This document shows positions 12,232 to 23,844 of a DNA stretch of 64,000 nt, piece after piece; the first letter of the stretch is position 1, and each line of letters opens with the position of its first letter. The translations under genes and the position numbers were made by a program. The notes under the pieces are model-generated. The model made no database searches. It was not told the DNA's origin and was given only the letters and a program-made list of their open reading frames with translations. Source of the stretch: Sweltsa coloradensis. Its lineage: Eukaryota; Arthropoda; Insecta; Plecoptera; Chloroperlidae. Where the stretch lies: positions 161,001 through 225,000 of the forward strand of contig JAMZAV010000633.1 in NCBI GenBank assembly GCA_024449915.1, read 5' to 3'.

Positions 12232-13018
12232 CTAGGAAAACGCTAAAGTCCCGCCGCGTTGATGGATGAGCGGTTTTTTTGTAAGTTTTTTGTTTGCGTT
12301 TTTTGCGTTTGTTTGCACTTTTCCTTTGCAAGTGCTTTTTGAATGCATTGTAGGTGATTGTTGTCAAGTTTCTATTGTTATACTTGTTAATTGGTATTAT
12401 AAACCTCAAAAAACTCATATTAAAACCTTTGTTTCTGTGGATTCTGACTAACTTTTTCAACTTTTTCTTTCAAAAGGTACTACATCACCATAACCTTAAT
12501 GTCCATGTGAAATCTGAACGTTGTAGTCCCACCCGTTTGGTCAGAATCGGTCCAAATGTGACGAAAATATCGCACTAAAAATTGAAAAAACTAATATTAA
12601 AACCTTTATTTCTATAGATTCTAGCTAACTTTTTCAACTTTTTCTTTAAAAGGGTACTTTAACACCATAATCTTAATGTCCATGTGAAATATGAACGTTG
12701 TAGCCCCACCCGTTTGGTCAGAATCGGCCCAAATGTGACGAAAATATCGCACTAAAAATCGAAAAAATATCGTAAAAGTACGATATTCATGAGAAATATT
12801 TCTTCGATTGTACCCAAAAACAATACACCTCTAAGTTCAGAGAAAACGAAGGTCCCCTCAAATTTTCATCAAGATCGCATATGCCGTTTGCCCGGAATCG
12901 AGCGAACAAACAGACGGAAAAAAAAAAAAAAAAAAAAAACATTGGAGCTAAATTTTTTGGGGGGGTCAGTGAAATTGAAGTTTTCGCTTCGCTCGCTACG
13001 CTCGCTACGCTCATCCAA
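12232..13018 (-). mobile_element. Helitron-like element, subfamily 2
   Basis: Full-length 787 bp. CTAG and hairpin lie at 12232-12262; two and a half internal units of about 120-130 bp follow. The conserved 5' block with a 20-bp A run and GGGGGGTCAGTG ends at 13018. The GCTCGCTACG motif near the 5' end is repeated twice in tandem. Confidence 0.85.
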
Positions 13019-13396
13019 CAAATAGTATTTTAATATATTTACTGTTCACAAATAGTATTTTAATAAAGAAGCCTGATAATGTGTTAACTTACAGAGAGCT
13101 GTGAACTACAGGGAATTGAAGAAGAGATGAAACAAGTAATAAAATGTAAACAATAAACTGATAAGTAACTAAGTGGCACTTTTACAATACATTGACATTG
13201 AGTCAGGAGGTGAAGGAAAAGGTAAAGAGATAAACAAAATAATCAACTGATAGTAAAATGCCATCTGAACACACTTGATGTTATCAATATCTCAGGAATC
13301 TTATCAACAATACTAACTACTGGTCTATTCTTGTACACCGCGGTAATGATTGGATATTGCTTTACGTCTCATATTGATGCAACTTGGCTTATCGAG
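13019..13396. other. No gene recognized
   Basis: AT-rich sequence with a short 22-bp echo of the flank (ACTGTTCACAAATAGTATTT) at 13041-13063. No other structure was seen. Confidence 0.4.
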
Positions 13397-13541
13397 ACGA
13401 AGGGAGGGACGTAAGGGATGACGCGGGGGGACAAGGGGTATAGACAGGCCTGTGCTGGTCAGAACCAGCCACAAGCATATGGGGAGGGCAGGGGTTCCCC
13501 CACGTCGTGGTCGTCTCCGTCTGTGTCATGCATTGCTGCTT
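13397..13541 (+). repeat. GC-rich dispersed repeat, copy 1
   Basis: About 145 bp with GACGCGGGGGGAC, ACAGGCCTGTGCTGGTCAGA and GGCAGGGGTTCCCCCACGTC. The same sequence lies at 51500-51636 in the first cGLR intron. It is far richer in G and C than its surroundings. Confidence 0.8.
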
Positions 13542-15944
13542 TATTTATTTATGTTCGGTGTTATATCGATTGATGACATTTGACGAGCATTGAATTGTAA
13601 CATATTGTGAGAGGAATTTGATAAGACATTAACAATGTGTCATGTAATTTTTTTGTTAATATTAGAAATTCACAAAGTCGGATATTGTAAAACATATAAA
13701 AAAATAGGGGGGTTGGCACCTCATTTCACGTGATGCTTTGTATTTTTTTTTTAGTACTAGTATTTACGAATATTTATCTTTTTGTGTCACCGTCTACGTC
13801 GTGAATCATGCCGTATAAACGAGGTCAATTAAGAGATATTAATAACCCCCTTCATGCACTTGCTAATGATGTCTTCCAGTAACAAAAATACATAGCTCCA
13901 AGCCGTATAGAACCAACAGCAGGTGGGTTCATATCCCGCGTAAGGTATGATTTTTAAATAAATAGATAAATAATGTGCATTGTCGTTTTTACATGCTCAT
14001 CTGTTACGTCGTATCGTCCAGACTTCAATAACATTATTTTTGTAATAGAGAATTACAATTTACATAAACTTTGTCAGTAAGTTGTATTTCACTGGGGAGT
14101 AAAATCACAATCCAAGATGGCGGACACTACACTTGAGTGTGACCACTTAACCAAAAATTTCCCCCCCCCCCCCCAAATGATTAACATAGGTTTTTAATTT
14201 TTAATTTTCAATAAAAAAATCAAATTTCGAGTTTCATAAAACAACAACAATTTTTTTAAATTTAAATTTTGGATTTTTTGGATCAAGATGGCAGATGCTA
14301 CACAAGAGTGTGACCACTTTAACCAAACTAAACCTAGAACCATTGAGTATCATACCCGTTATTTTTCCTACTTTTGTTTTTCTTTAATATGTTAATCAAG
14401 TTAGAAAATAAACATACCGAGGATAAATTTTAGAAATACCTGCTTCAAAATAGTAGTGACCAATTGATTTCTTGTCCAAATCGGGGTGGATATGGGTGAT
14501 AAGAAATTCTGCTAATACAGTGTTGCGTAACTAATAAATACCAAACTAGAAAGAAATGTCAATTTCACACATTCATGTTTATTTACCAAGGTTAAATGAT
14601 AAGACGTATAGCTCAATTTTGCTCAGAACAATATTGTAGTCCATACTCATCTTTTTCATATTATATTCGTTCGTTCTACGACAGGGTGTTACAATATTTG
14701 AAACATTTTAGTAGATAACTACTCTATTAGCTTATAATAAGTACAACATTTCGGAAATTTTAATAACTGTATTTTCGTAATCGCAGGTTATTTAAAAAAA
14801 ATCATACTATCAAAAACCAAAGATGTTGGAATAGTATATAGCCAAAAACATATCAAAACAAACAAAGACAAAAGCCAATTAAACTAGATAAAGATTTCAC
14901 AATAAACAACCTATAGAAGTTGTCAAAATCAAGGTGATATAAATTAATATTCTATATTTCCTATTTTTAAAAAGGAATCCACATTGGAGAAAAATAGGTA
15001 CTCGGCTGCCTTACGCAAGTGTCTTTTAATGTTATTAGAGCTGTTTCTTTCATTTTTTTTCCTTCCAACAATGGTTCCTTCAGCAAACGTCGAGATTGCA
15101 TAAAATCGAATTAATGCATTTTTCCCCCATGTCTGTTCTACCAACTTTAAGATAACAGCCATCCGACTTCTCGATGTTCATCTTATGCTCGTTACTATGT
15201 GCCATAATGTACTGTAATGGACAAACAAACAATCTATCGACTAAACTACAATCGTTTTGAGCAAGTCATTGACTCCATATAAGCGTTATGTGATGTCCAT
15301 CCAGGAAGTGTCGTGGACGTTAAACATAATTGAGAGGTTGGTTGGGCGCTAACAATGGTCAGTAAATATGTGAAAACACCACTTAACAAACAAGGAGCAT
15401 AATGACCTAACCGATCGATTGAGACTAATCTATATCAATAAGTTTGTGTTTATACAATACATGCAGCTGTTGATTGTCGGTACAATATTTTGTGCATACT
15501 ATACAAGAATTAAACGATATAGGTTAATTCGTACATATACATTACTTTCCTGGTGTAGTGTCATATTATCGTCTGTAGGCTTATGGGGGACATTGACCTT
15601 TTCGTTTGCACTCTATTCGGATGTGTATTTTGTCTTTTCCTTATGAATTTTAATCTTTTGTTGACACTATAGCCTACATTGGGTTTCTATGAAAAAACTG
15701 ATCGATATACCGAATAAACGCGCATGTATAGGCCTATTATATAAAAGAAAGTCAGCTTTCGCTCTGTATAAACAAAGGTATTTCACTCACTAATAACTTA
15801 AACTGTCACTCATTAGCGATCAGCTACTCCTGCTACCTTATCGTAGCCAGATATTAACTATTAACAATAAAAAGCAAATCGAATCAAATTAATACGTTTT
15901 TACTGTTTATTTTACACATTTGTATATTTCTCAATTTCATTAAT
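13542..15944. other. No gene; short repeats only
   Basis: Contains a SINE-like B box at about 13900-13990, a C tract at 14161-14174, and two diverged copies of an AAGATGGCGGACACTACAC-type block at 14111 and 14282. The rest is AT-rich with no supported coding region. Confidence 0.4.
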
Positions 15945-16005
15945 CGGGAAACACCCCCGTAGGTGTAATTTATTTTATGTAAATCAATCCAGAAAATACA
16001 AAATC
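15945..16005 (-). repeat. SINE tail fragment
   Basis: TCGGGAAACACCCCCGTAGG and the following sequence match 60130-60190, where they adjoin a tRNA-like head in the minus orientation. Here the head is missing and the fragment abuts the plus-oriented head at 16020. Confidence 0.5.
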
Positions 16006-16019
16006 CATTTTAGCGAAGT

Positions 16020-16125
16020 TAACCGTCTCGGTAGCTTACGGGTAAAGCACTCGACCGGTAATCGGGAGACCGGGGTTCGATACCCCGTTGAGATGGATTT
16101 TTCAATTTCTGAATTGATATACATA
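16020..16125 (+). repeat. tRNA-Thr-like SINE head
   Basis: 16026-16097 folds as a near-complete cloverleaf. The D arm is GCTT/AAGC, the anticodon stem CTCGA/TCGGG with loop CCGGTAA (anticodon GGT, Thr), and the T arm contains GGTTCGATACC. The acceptor stem is mostly G-U and A-U pairs, and position 33 is C instead of U. The downstream ATGGATTTTTCAATTTCTG matches the SINE at 60130-60240, so this is a SINE, not a working tRNA gene. Confidence 0.6.
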
Positions 16126-18326
16126 AACACATTTGTCTACCTAAATGTATCACGTTACATGCCGTTGATATTTTATGCTTTCGCAAACTTTCGGACATTT
16201 GTCTCTTATCTATCACTCAAATAAGTTTCTTCCCAATACTCTTGTACAGCAAAAAATGGTACAGTACAATCCCTAAGATTGTTTAATTGGTATTGTCTCT
16301 TGTGGGACGAGCTGATATTTCCGATGCCTTATTTTATACATTTCCACCAGTTAAACGCTGGAATTTTATACTTAAAATAATTACGTTCATCAGTATATTC
16401 GCCGCCGTTTAGTTGCATGCATTACGTATATTTATTTAATGACTCATTACAGACGTGTTGTACATCTTTTAGTTTGTTTAGTAGTGCAAGGACGTACACA
16501 GCATGCAACTACATGAACTAGAAGTTGACATTACATGGAACTACGGACAGTTGACACAATACTCGGAGGTTATAAGATTTATTTAGTAAGGCCGAGTGTA
16601 AAAACAAGAACGTTCACAAAATATTAATTACCTACAGCTCGTGAAACACTCGATCCTTCACTAGTAGGATATTATTTCCTCTGAGGAATTATTATCAAGG
16701 GATATAAATGCCCATATATGGCATTTAGTTATTACTTCGTGTGGGTGCTAGGAAACTTCTTTGCAAGATTGGTGAGAATGTTAATGTTATGTCTCCAGAT
16801 TTCAACCCAGAATATGAAATAGAATAAAATAATATTTTTGGGAATTAAGGCCATAGAATTCGGGCCAGACGAATCACGCGAATTGAACAGCGACAACTGT
16901 TTTAGAACAGACCATCATAGCATTTGCAACTATTTGTTTGACGTTTAAATAAAATAAATATGTAAGTTTCTATGCAGGAGGATAAAGTGTCAGGTTTATT
17001 TAACATATACACATATTTAACATAATATAGTGAGAAAGTATTCAAACATTGTTGTTATGTTAACCTTGTTTAATAAACGTTTTAAATTCTCCAACAATGT
17101 ATTATATACTCAATGTATTTATTTATTTAACGTCTATCATATTTAGTTATAAATAGCTATTTCCCCCTGATTCTGCCCTGAGTATAAATGAGTAAATGTA
17201 AAGTTATGATATATATTCAAGAATCATCTCTTATTTGATATGTGTATTTTATTTATTATTTTGAACACATAAACATGCGTAATAGGTTGTTAAAAAAGGG
17301 CATAGCCATTATCACATTAACGTGTTTAGCACCCTACTAAACATTACAACATTTCAATAAAATCGTTAAAATTTAACATGTTATCTTATAAATGCAACTA
17401 TTCCTAGTAAATAAATTTTAAATGTCATTTGAAACGGATGAAAAATTAAGTGATCAATCTATTACTCGGAACATGTCAATAAACTTTCTTCCTATATCCT
17501 GAAGTATCAATCCGCATTACGCAAATACGACTCACTAATTGGACGCGTCATACAAGGCTGCCAATAGGTCGCTCATAAATTCATGTTACGCCATAAAAAT
17601 ATGTTGTTATTATTTATTATACGTGATTAAAATCTCCTTGAAAAGTTTATTCTCTGGAACTTCAAAATTCACACGAAATCTATTGACATTGAATTGTGAA
17701 AGGATTCTAGTATCGAGTTCATTAATAGATATTTAACCTAGAATAATGTCATTTCTGATTGACTTATCGTCCAACAATGAATGTTAAGTCGTCAATTGTT
17801 AATGAATAATTAATACCAAGTCCCTCCCGAGGCTAAGTAAATTGTAGAAAAAGTCGCGTGAAATGTAAATTATATGACGCAGCGCCTCAAATTGCTCCGC
17901 TTTGCTCAGTTTAATCCGGTATCTTGTCTCCGCAAAGAACAACACTTGGGTAATGAATAAGCTATGGTAATGTCTAGTCTAGTGGCAATGTTGTGTAGTG
18001 CGTCATGCAGGAACACGCATACATCTACACACGGATTCGCACCACTATAAAGTAGAGTGTACAAGGATGTTAAAAATATGCTTAGAGTGATATTTTACAA
18101 AAACTGTGACACTACATAATATATCTGCAGATTGTTGTTATAAATGAGGTGTACACAATTACTTTGCGCATGAAAAGAATACAATCTGCTTTAGCAAATA
18201 CTTGGATAATAAACTTTAATTGCATAACAGTAAAACAATATATTATTAAATGGGCGGGGCTGGTTCTAACAGGTTTTCATTAAGATGGATATTGTGCATA
18301 ACATACGTGTCAATACTGTAGATTAA
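16126..18326. other. No gene recognized
   Basis: AT-rich intergenic sequence. No coding region, RNA gene or repeat was identified. Confidence 0.4.
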
Positions 18327-18834
18327 ATCCCCCCAAAATACAAAAAAATGTAAAAAACGGCAGCCAAGCTCTCCTTCCAAAGTCTTCAGCTGTGAATGAC
18401 TGACAGGTGAGATATAGAAGTTGAGCCAAGCATTTCATTCTTTCTCCCTAGTTTCGCATTGAAAAGAAGTAAGATCATTTCGCCTATTGACGAGCGCCAA
18501 GCCAACCATTTTCGTGGTAAAAAAGTAAAAATTTTAAACTCAAAATCATAAAAAAATTACTTGGCCATTGACTTTTTAGAGTCCTCGTACCAAAATCAAT
18601 AGCCAAGTAATTTTTTTATGATTTTGAGTTTAAAATTTTAACTTTTTTACCACGAAAATGGTTGGCTTGGCGCTCGTCAACAGGCGAAATGATCTTACTT
18701 CTTTTCAATGCGAAACTAGGGAGAAAGAATGAAATGCTTGGCTCAACTTCTATATCTCACAGCATTCACAGCTGAAGACTTTGGAAGGAGAGCTTGGCTG
18801 CCGTTTTTTACAAATTTTTGTATTTTGGGGGGAT
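18327..18834. mobile_element. Fold-back MITE
   Basis: Nearly perfect inverted arms of about 240 bp (18327-18571 and 18594-18834) flank a loop of about 22 bp. Ends are ATCCCCCCAAAATAC and its complement. No open frame is present. The two arms differ at only a few positions. Confidence 0.9.
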
Positions 18835-19149
18835 ATCACATCTTTTTGTTGTTTGTTTCATGTCAAGGCTTAAAATATGTGAAATACGTGTAAAGGTGGA
18901 TACAGTGCCTTTAAAACAGATTGTCTAGAAACAAAAGCTATCATCTTTTTTTTTGTTTACAATCTGTAGGCCTAGTTGGCAATATTCAATGTTTTTATTA
19001 AATTTAATATGGTTAATGTCGTCTTGGGTTTTTGTGTGAATGATTTGTTGACCGGACTATAACACATTGACGCATAATTTTAATCAGCAATTAATATATT
19101 AAAAATTGTAATAAATACAACATAACGTTTTTCCCAAAGTAAAGAGTGG

Positions 19150-19800
19150 TAGGGAACAGTGGGGGTGAAATATCGCTTGTCTCCTGGCGGATTATTATGT
19201 TTCATATTATTATGTACCACCATGCCAAATTTCATACTGATAACTCATTCGGTACCTTTATGATGAATGCTGGAAATCAAGGTAAAAATAATATAAACTA
19301 TTAGGGATGGGGGTTGTAAAAGTGTTGTTTAGGAAATGAGAATAGGCTTATTGGGTTAAAACACATTAGAACATAATTTACTAATTTGAATAAAAATACA
19401 ATTTTGGGTTAGAGCTATGAATAATTCCAATTTTAGGGGATGATTTAGGGGATGTTGGGGGTGGAATATCGCTTGCATCGCGACGAATTATTTTTCATAT
19501 TAGTATGTACCATCATGTCAAATTTCATGATGATAACTCATTAGTGCCTTCGTGGTGAATGCTGGAAATCAAGGTAAAAATAATATAAACTATTAGGGAT
19601 GGGGGTTGACAAAATGTGATTTATATAATGAGAATAGACCGATTGGGTTAAAACACATAAGAACATAATTTTAATAACTAACTTGACTAAAAATTCAATT
19701 TTGGGTTAGAGCTATGAATTATTTTAGTTTTAGGGGATGATTTAGGGGGTGTTGGGGGTGAAATATTGCTTGTCTCTCGGCGGAAGTTTGTGAGTCTGAG
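19150..19800 (+). repeat. Tandem repeat, unit about 297 bp, 2.2 copies
   Basis: GGGGGTGAAATATCGCTTG recurs at 19161, 19457 and 19754 with slight changes. Each unit holds CAAATTTCAT...GATAACTCATT and TGCTGGAAATCAAGGTAAAA. Confidence 0.85.
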
Positions 19801-19887
19801 GTAATTCTATGTGTGGTCCAAGTTTCATAGTTCTAAGATGTACCGTTTTCTCTGTAGGCTCTTATTCCTCTGGCAGAATCCACTACC

Positions 19888-19943
19888 CCCCCCCCCCAAC
19901 CAACCAACCAACCAACCAACCAACCAACCAACCAACCAACCAA
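19888..19943 (+). repeat. C tract and (CCAA)n microsatellite
   Basis: A run of nine or more C is followed by about twelve CCAA units. It encodes a spurious PTNQ repeat in one frame. Confidence 0.95.
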
Positions 19944-22900
19944 TCAGCCGGACGATTATCGTCGATATTTACGCACTTTTTTAACACAGAACGGGTTATC
20001 GGATCGGGCTGATTTTTTTTTTGGTATGTCATGGACCACATATCAGGTCATATACCGAGTTTCAAGATTGTAAATCTTTCGGGACGGCGTGTGCAGATAG
20101 CTGAAAACCCCCCAACTCGGGTAGGAGTAAACAGGGTCGAGTTAGTCATCGCCTTCTAGCAGTCGCGTGCGCTTGGCTGCGGGCGAACGACCGTCGCCCT
20201 AGATTACTTCTTGTTAGACTTTCTATTTGTTTTCATTTATTTATTTGTTTGTTTCTTTCTTGAGTTATTTCGCTCCCGTGTTCTTAATTTCTTGTTTACA
20301 TGCTTACTGACATCTATCATCTTTTCTTGTTCTCTATCCCCCCCCCCCAACCCCCTCCAGCACCCTATATTCGCTTGTGTTGGGATGTCTCTTTTGTATC
20401 ATCCAATTTAACATTATTGTATGCAAACCTATTCTATATTTTCAAATAATATTATTAATTATATAATTTTTTCATGAATTTTATTTATTATATCTACTGA
20501 CTTCGGGAGTTTTTTTGTATTACTTCATTTGAATATTATTGCTCAGTTTATGACGTTATATCTTGATGTTTTTATTTTATTATCCGCTGTGTTTCAGTTT
20601 TATAACTGGAAAGTATAGGCTAGACATTGAAATTAATATATTTTAAAATGCTATCACGTTTTGACCCCAAGGTTATTTTAGTATAATATGTAAAGAATCC
20701 TGGTCCATCTCATGCAAAACTCTTCTAATAGCTGTGGACAATATAGTTCGTTTTGACTGCTGACTTTTCAACATTTTGTGTAATTAATCAACGCAAGGCT
20801 AGAATAATACACAAACCTGAAACATTACCGATGAAATAGATTATTTTCAACTTGTATAGTAAATATTTGCGGCAATCAAACATCATCCGAAGTAATAAAT
20901 CTCATTTGGAAGAAAATAATAATGCTATAGTAATGACTAAGGCTCGGATGTTTAGGGCCTTTGAAAGTGATAAATAGTACCTAAAAAACATTTAAAAATA
21001 ACACGTTAAAAATGAAAAAGTACCTATGAAATTTTTATCGAATCTCCTTATTTCAAGTTATTTAATTTCTTACATTTTTTGGGTGTGGGTTTTCTGGGCA
21101 TATTTTAGTCAATAAATCAAACACAAGAAAAGTATCTCAATTTAACATCTCAGACTCATCCCCAGTCACAGTGTTTGACAAGAAATTTTTGTTTTTCGCA
21201 TATTTGGAGTTGGTTCGAAGAAATTATATAAAACTACTACCAATAGTACCAATTTTTATGCAACATAAAGTATGCATTTTTCGCATCAGTAACCTTTGAA
21301 ACATACTTAAAACTTTTTTGATCCATGCATTGACCAATAGAAAAATGGATATGTCAAGATCATCCTAGCCCTAGTAATGACTATCAAATATCATTCACAT
21401 TATAAACCAGGACAAATTCAATACCACCTTTATCACACGAATTCCCAAACACAGACTAAGAACAACCAAGACTTAACTAATATTAATCAACAAAGTTTTG
21501 GTTCGCCATTTGCTTATGGTAAAAAACCACATATGTTAAAAATGATTGACTATGCTAGTATAAGTAAAGTGTGTGTAATTCTAAAAACATGTTTAATATT
21601 GCGATTAACAATCAAAACATAAGAATATACACGATAACGTTTGGAAGTATATTGCAAGCACGATTTATTTGAAAGCCGTTTTTGTACAATGTAAAATAAG
21701 TATTGTGTCGAAGTCAGTTTGTGCGTATACTTTGTATACTTTACGTCAAGCTGTGCTTAAATACAGATTGGATGATGTGATTTGGGGCGTACGTATTCAT
21801 TTATGATAGCTTTACTAAACTACTTACTAGACGATTAGCGGGTTTAAAAAATGCATGTACATGACAGCCATACTTATAGTCAGTACAAGAAAATATAATA
21901 GGGTAGCGTACTTAAATCTGTAGAAGTGATAAGTGCACCATGTAAGTGGCTCGTAAAATTACCCCTTTTTGGTATTGTAATCAAGGAATACGACGTCCAC
22001 ACAGCTGATAACGCACGGCTTATCACAACCGCAGGTCCGGTGTTGCTTTAGTTATTGGAACATCTAGTGTCGCCGCTTACCGTTCTTGCTTCTTCCTGAT
22101 CGGTGATGAGAATGAAAAACATCCTTATGACGTAGAAGTTCATTTTTGAGAACACAGAACATGACGCATGAAGTTTTGGCTAAGTTGAATGATCTTCAAC
22201 TTTGAGTTGGGAATCACCAAATCATAAGAAATTGAGTTCATACCGAGAGCTTGAGATGGGAATAATATTAATAAATAGTAAATAAAATAAAAATATGACT
22301 TTTTAACTGTATGACAAAAAATGAAAGTGAAAGTTTGCTTTGGCTGGGCATAAACCTAAAAGCTTCAGTTCTACATAGATACAACAGCTCTCGCCAAATA
22401 TGAGCTTTCGGGAAAACGTGTTGTATTTCGTTCAGTTCAGCATAGGAGGAAAAATGGGTGGTTCTTCAATGTATAAATACGTAAAATTATGTTATTTAAA
22501 AAAAAAAAAAATCGAGCAATATCTGTTTTATATAATATCATATTATATTTCGAGTGTTTTCATCATTCATTTTCCATCCTACAATTTGTCTTACATTTGA
22601 ATAGTAGTAGTACATGTCTTCTATTTTTAAATTACATGTGCATTTTAAACATCATGGTAGGCCTAATAATAATATAAAGTAATATGTTGTAGTTGTAGGA
22701 TAGCGTAAAATTAGAGATACACATGATAGTTATTGATAGTTACAGAATCCATATACCAGAAGCCAATACTCACGGTCAAGACACTGATGCTCTTCTGTGG
22801 ATAGTGGTATCTACAATTAACTAAATAAACTTTCTGAATCTATGTATCAAATGGAAATAAATTGAATTGAATTGAATTGAGTTTTATTACTTCAAACAAT

Positions 22901-23740
22901 AACTTGAAAGTAACAGCTTCTGCTTTTCATTAATTAATACATTTTACCGCCAATTTTGGTTCTTGAAGGAAACAGAAAGATGGGAGATCAATTGTCCTTA
23001 ATCCCTTCAAAACGATTTCCTGTCAAAAAGGTACTAAAGTGTTATTCTAAATATGTGTACAAAACTGCAGTCCAAGGATATTGGTCAATTGAATGGTTAT
23101 TATTTATGTAATGGTAAATGGTAAAGTTAATAGTTTCATTTTGTCGACTGACACAAACTAGTTTGCAATTATTATAATAGAAAGGCAATATATTGCATTG
23201 CGATATCTATTTATATCCTAATTTCCATAGCGCTATTTATAGGTTTCTTCCATTAATAACTACACAATAAAATTAATAGCCGTGCGTGGTTATGCTTACC
23301 TCATAGGAAATTTAGAATACGTCAAACCGCTCTAAATATAAATAAATGGTTGTTTGTGTGTAAGAAAAACTTCCAATAATGTCATATGTACAGGAATAGA
23401 TTTTTTTATAATAACATGAGCTATCTTGTCATTATCCACGTACTTCCCTGGGTCTTTTCCTTCAGTGTGGTTAAAAACACCACAGCTGATTTTTTTCTGA
23501 CATTTAGATTGCTTCATCACATACATTTTTTTTAATCGTTAGGTGTAAGTGTATTCCCGTTGGGTGGTGTACCCTGCAAGTCAGGTCACGTGATTGGTCA
23601 CTAATTGTGCTGCGTGCAACTGTGTTAACCACACGGAAACGGAAGGTGACTCCCCCCCTCACACAACGTTCTTGTTCCTGGATTGAGAATAATATATCAT
23701 GTAGTTGAGTTCGTCATCTTCCAGGCGACGATGTAAACTG
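19944..23740. other. No gene recognized
   Basis: AT-rich intergenic DNA up to the CLIP promoter. Holds a C tract at 20340-20349 and a short GAATT repeat at 22862-22880. No supported gene. Confidence 0.4.
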
Positions 23741-23748
23741 AATCTCAG

Positions 23749-23755
23749 TATAAAT
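23749..23755 (+). promoter_or_regulatory. TATA box of the CLIP protease gene
   Basis: TATAAAT lies 32 bp upstream of the A of a TCAGT initiator and 96 bp upstream of the start codon. This is the expected spacing for RNA polymerase II in arthropods. Confidence 0.75.
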
Positions 23756-23778
23756 GCCCAGGTTGTAGAGTGCGGACG

Positions 23779-23783
23779 TCAGT
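23779..23783 (+). promoter_or_regulatory. Arthropod initiator (TCAGT), predicted transcription start at 23781
   Basis: TCAGT is the arthropod Inr consensus. Taking the A at 23781 as +1, the TATA box is at -32. The leader to the ATG at 23845 would be 64 nt with no intron. Confidence 0.7.
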
Positions 23784-23807
23784 GTGGTCGTGCATGTGGT
23801 CGAACAA

Positions 23808-23813
23808 GGACGT
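23808..23813 (+). promoter_or_regulatory. Downstream promoter element (DPE)
   Basis: GGACGT lies exactly at +28 to +33 from the predicted start at 23781 and fits the RGWYVT consensus at all six positions. DPE function depends strictly on this spacing. Confidence 0.55.
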
Positions 23814-23844
23814 ATCCCAGCGTGTTTACTAGCGCGGACTAACA

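Noticed and set aside
16020..16125. Possible functional tRNA-Thr gene
   Set aside because: The cloverleaf is nearly complete, but position 33 is C, the acceptor stem is weak and its flank matches another SINE.
23641..23748. NF-kB-type sites upstream of the CLIP protease promoter
   Set aside because: C-rich stretches such as GACTCCCCCCCTC do not fit the kappa-B consensus well enough to report.
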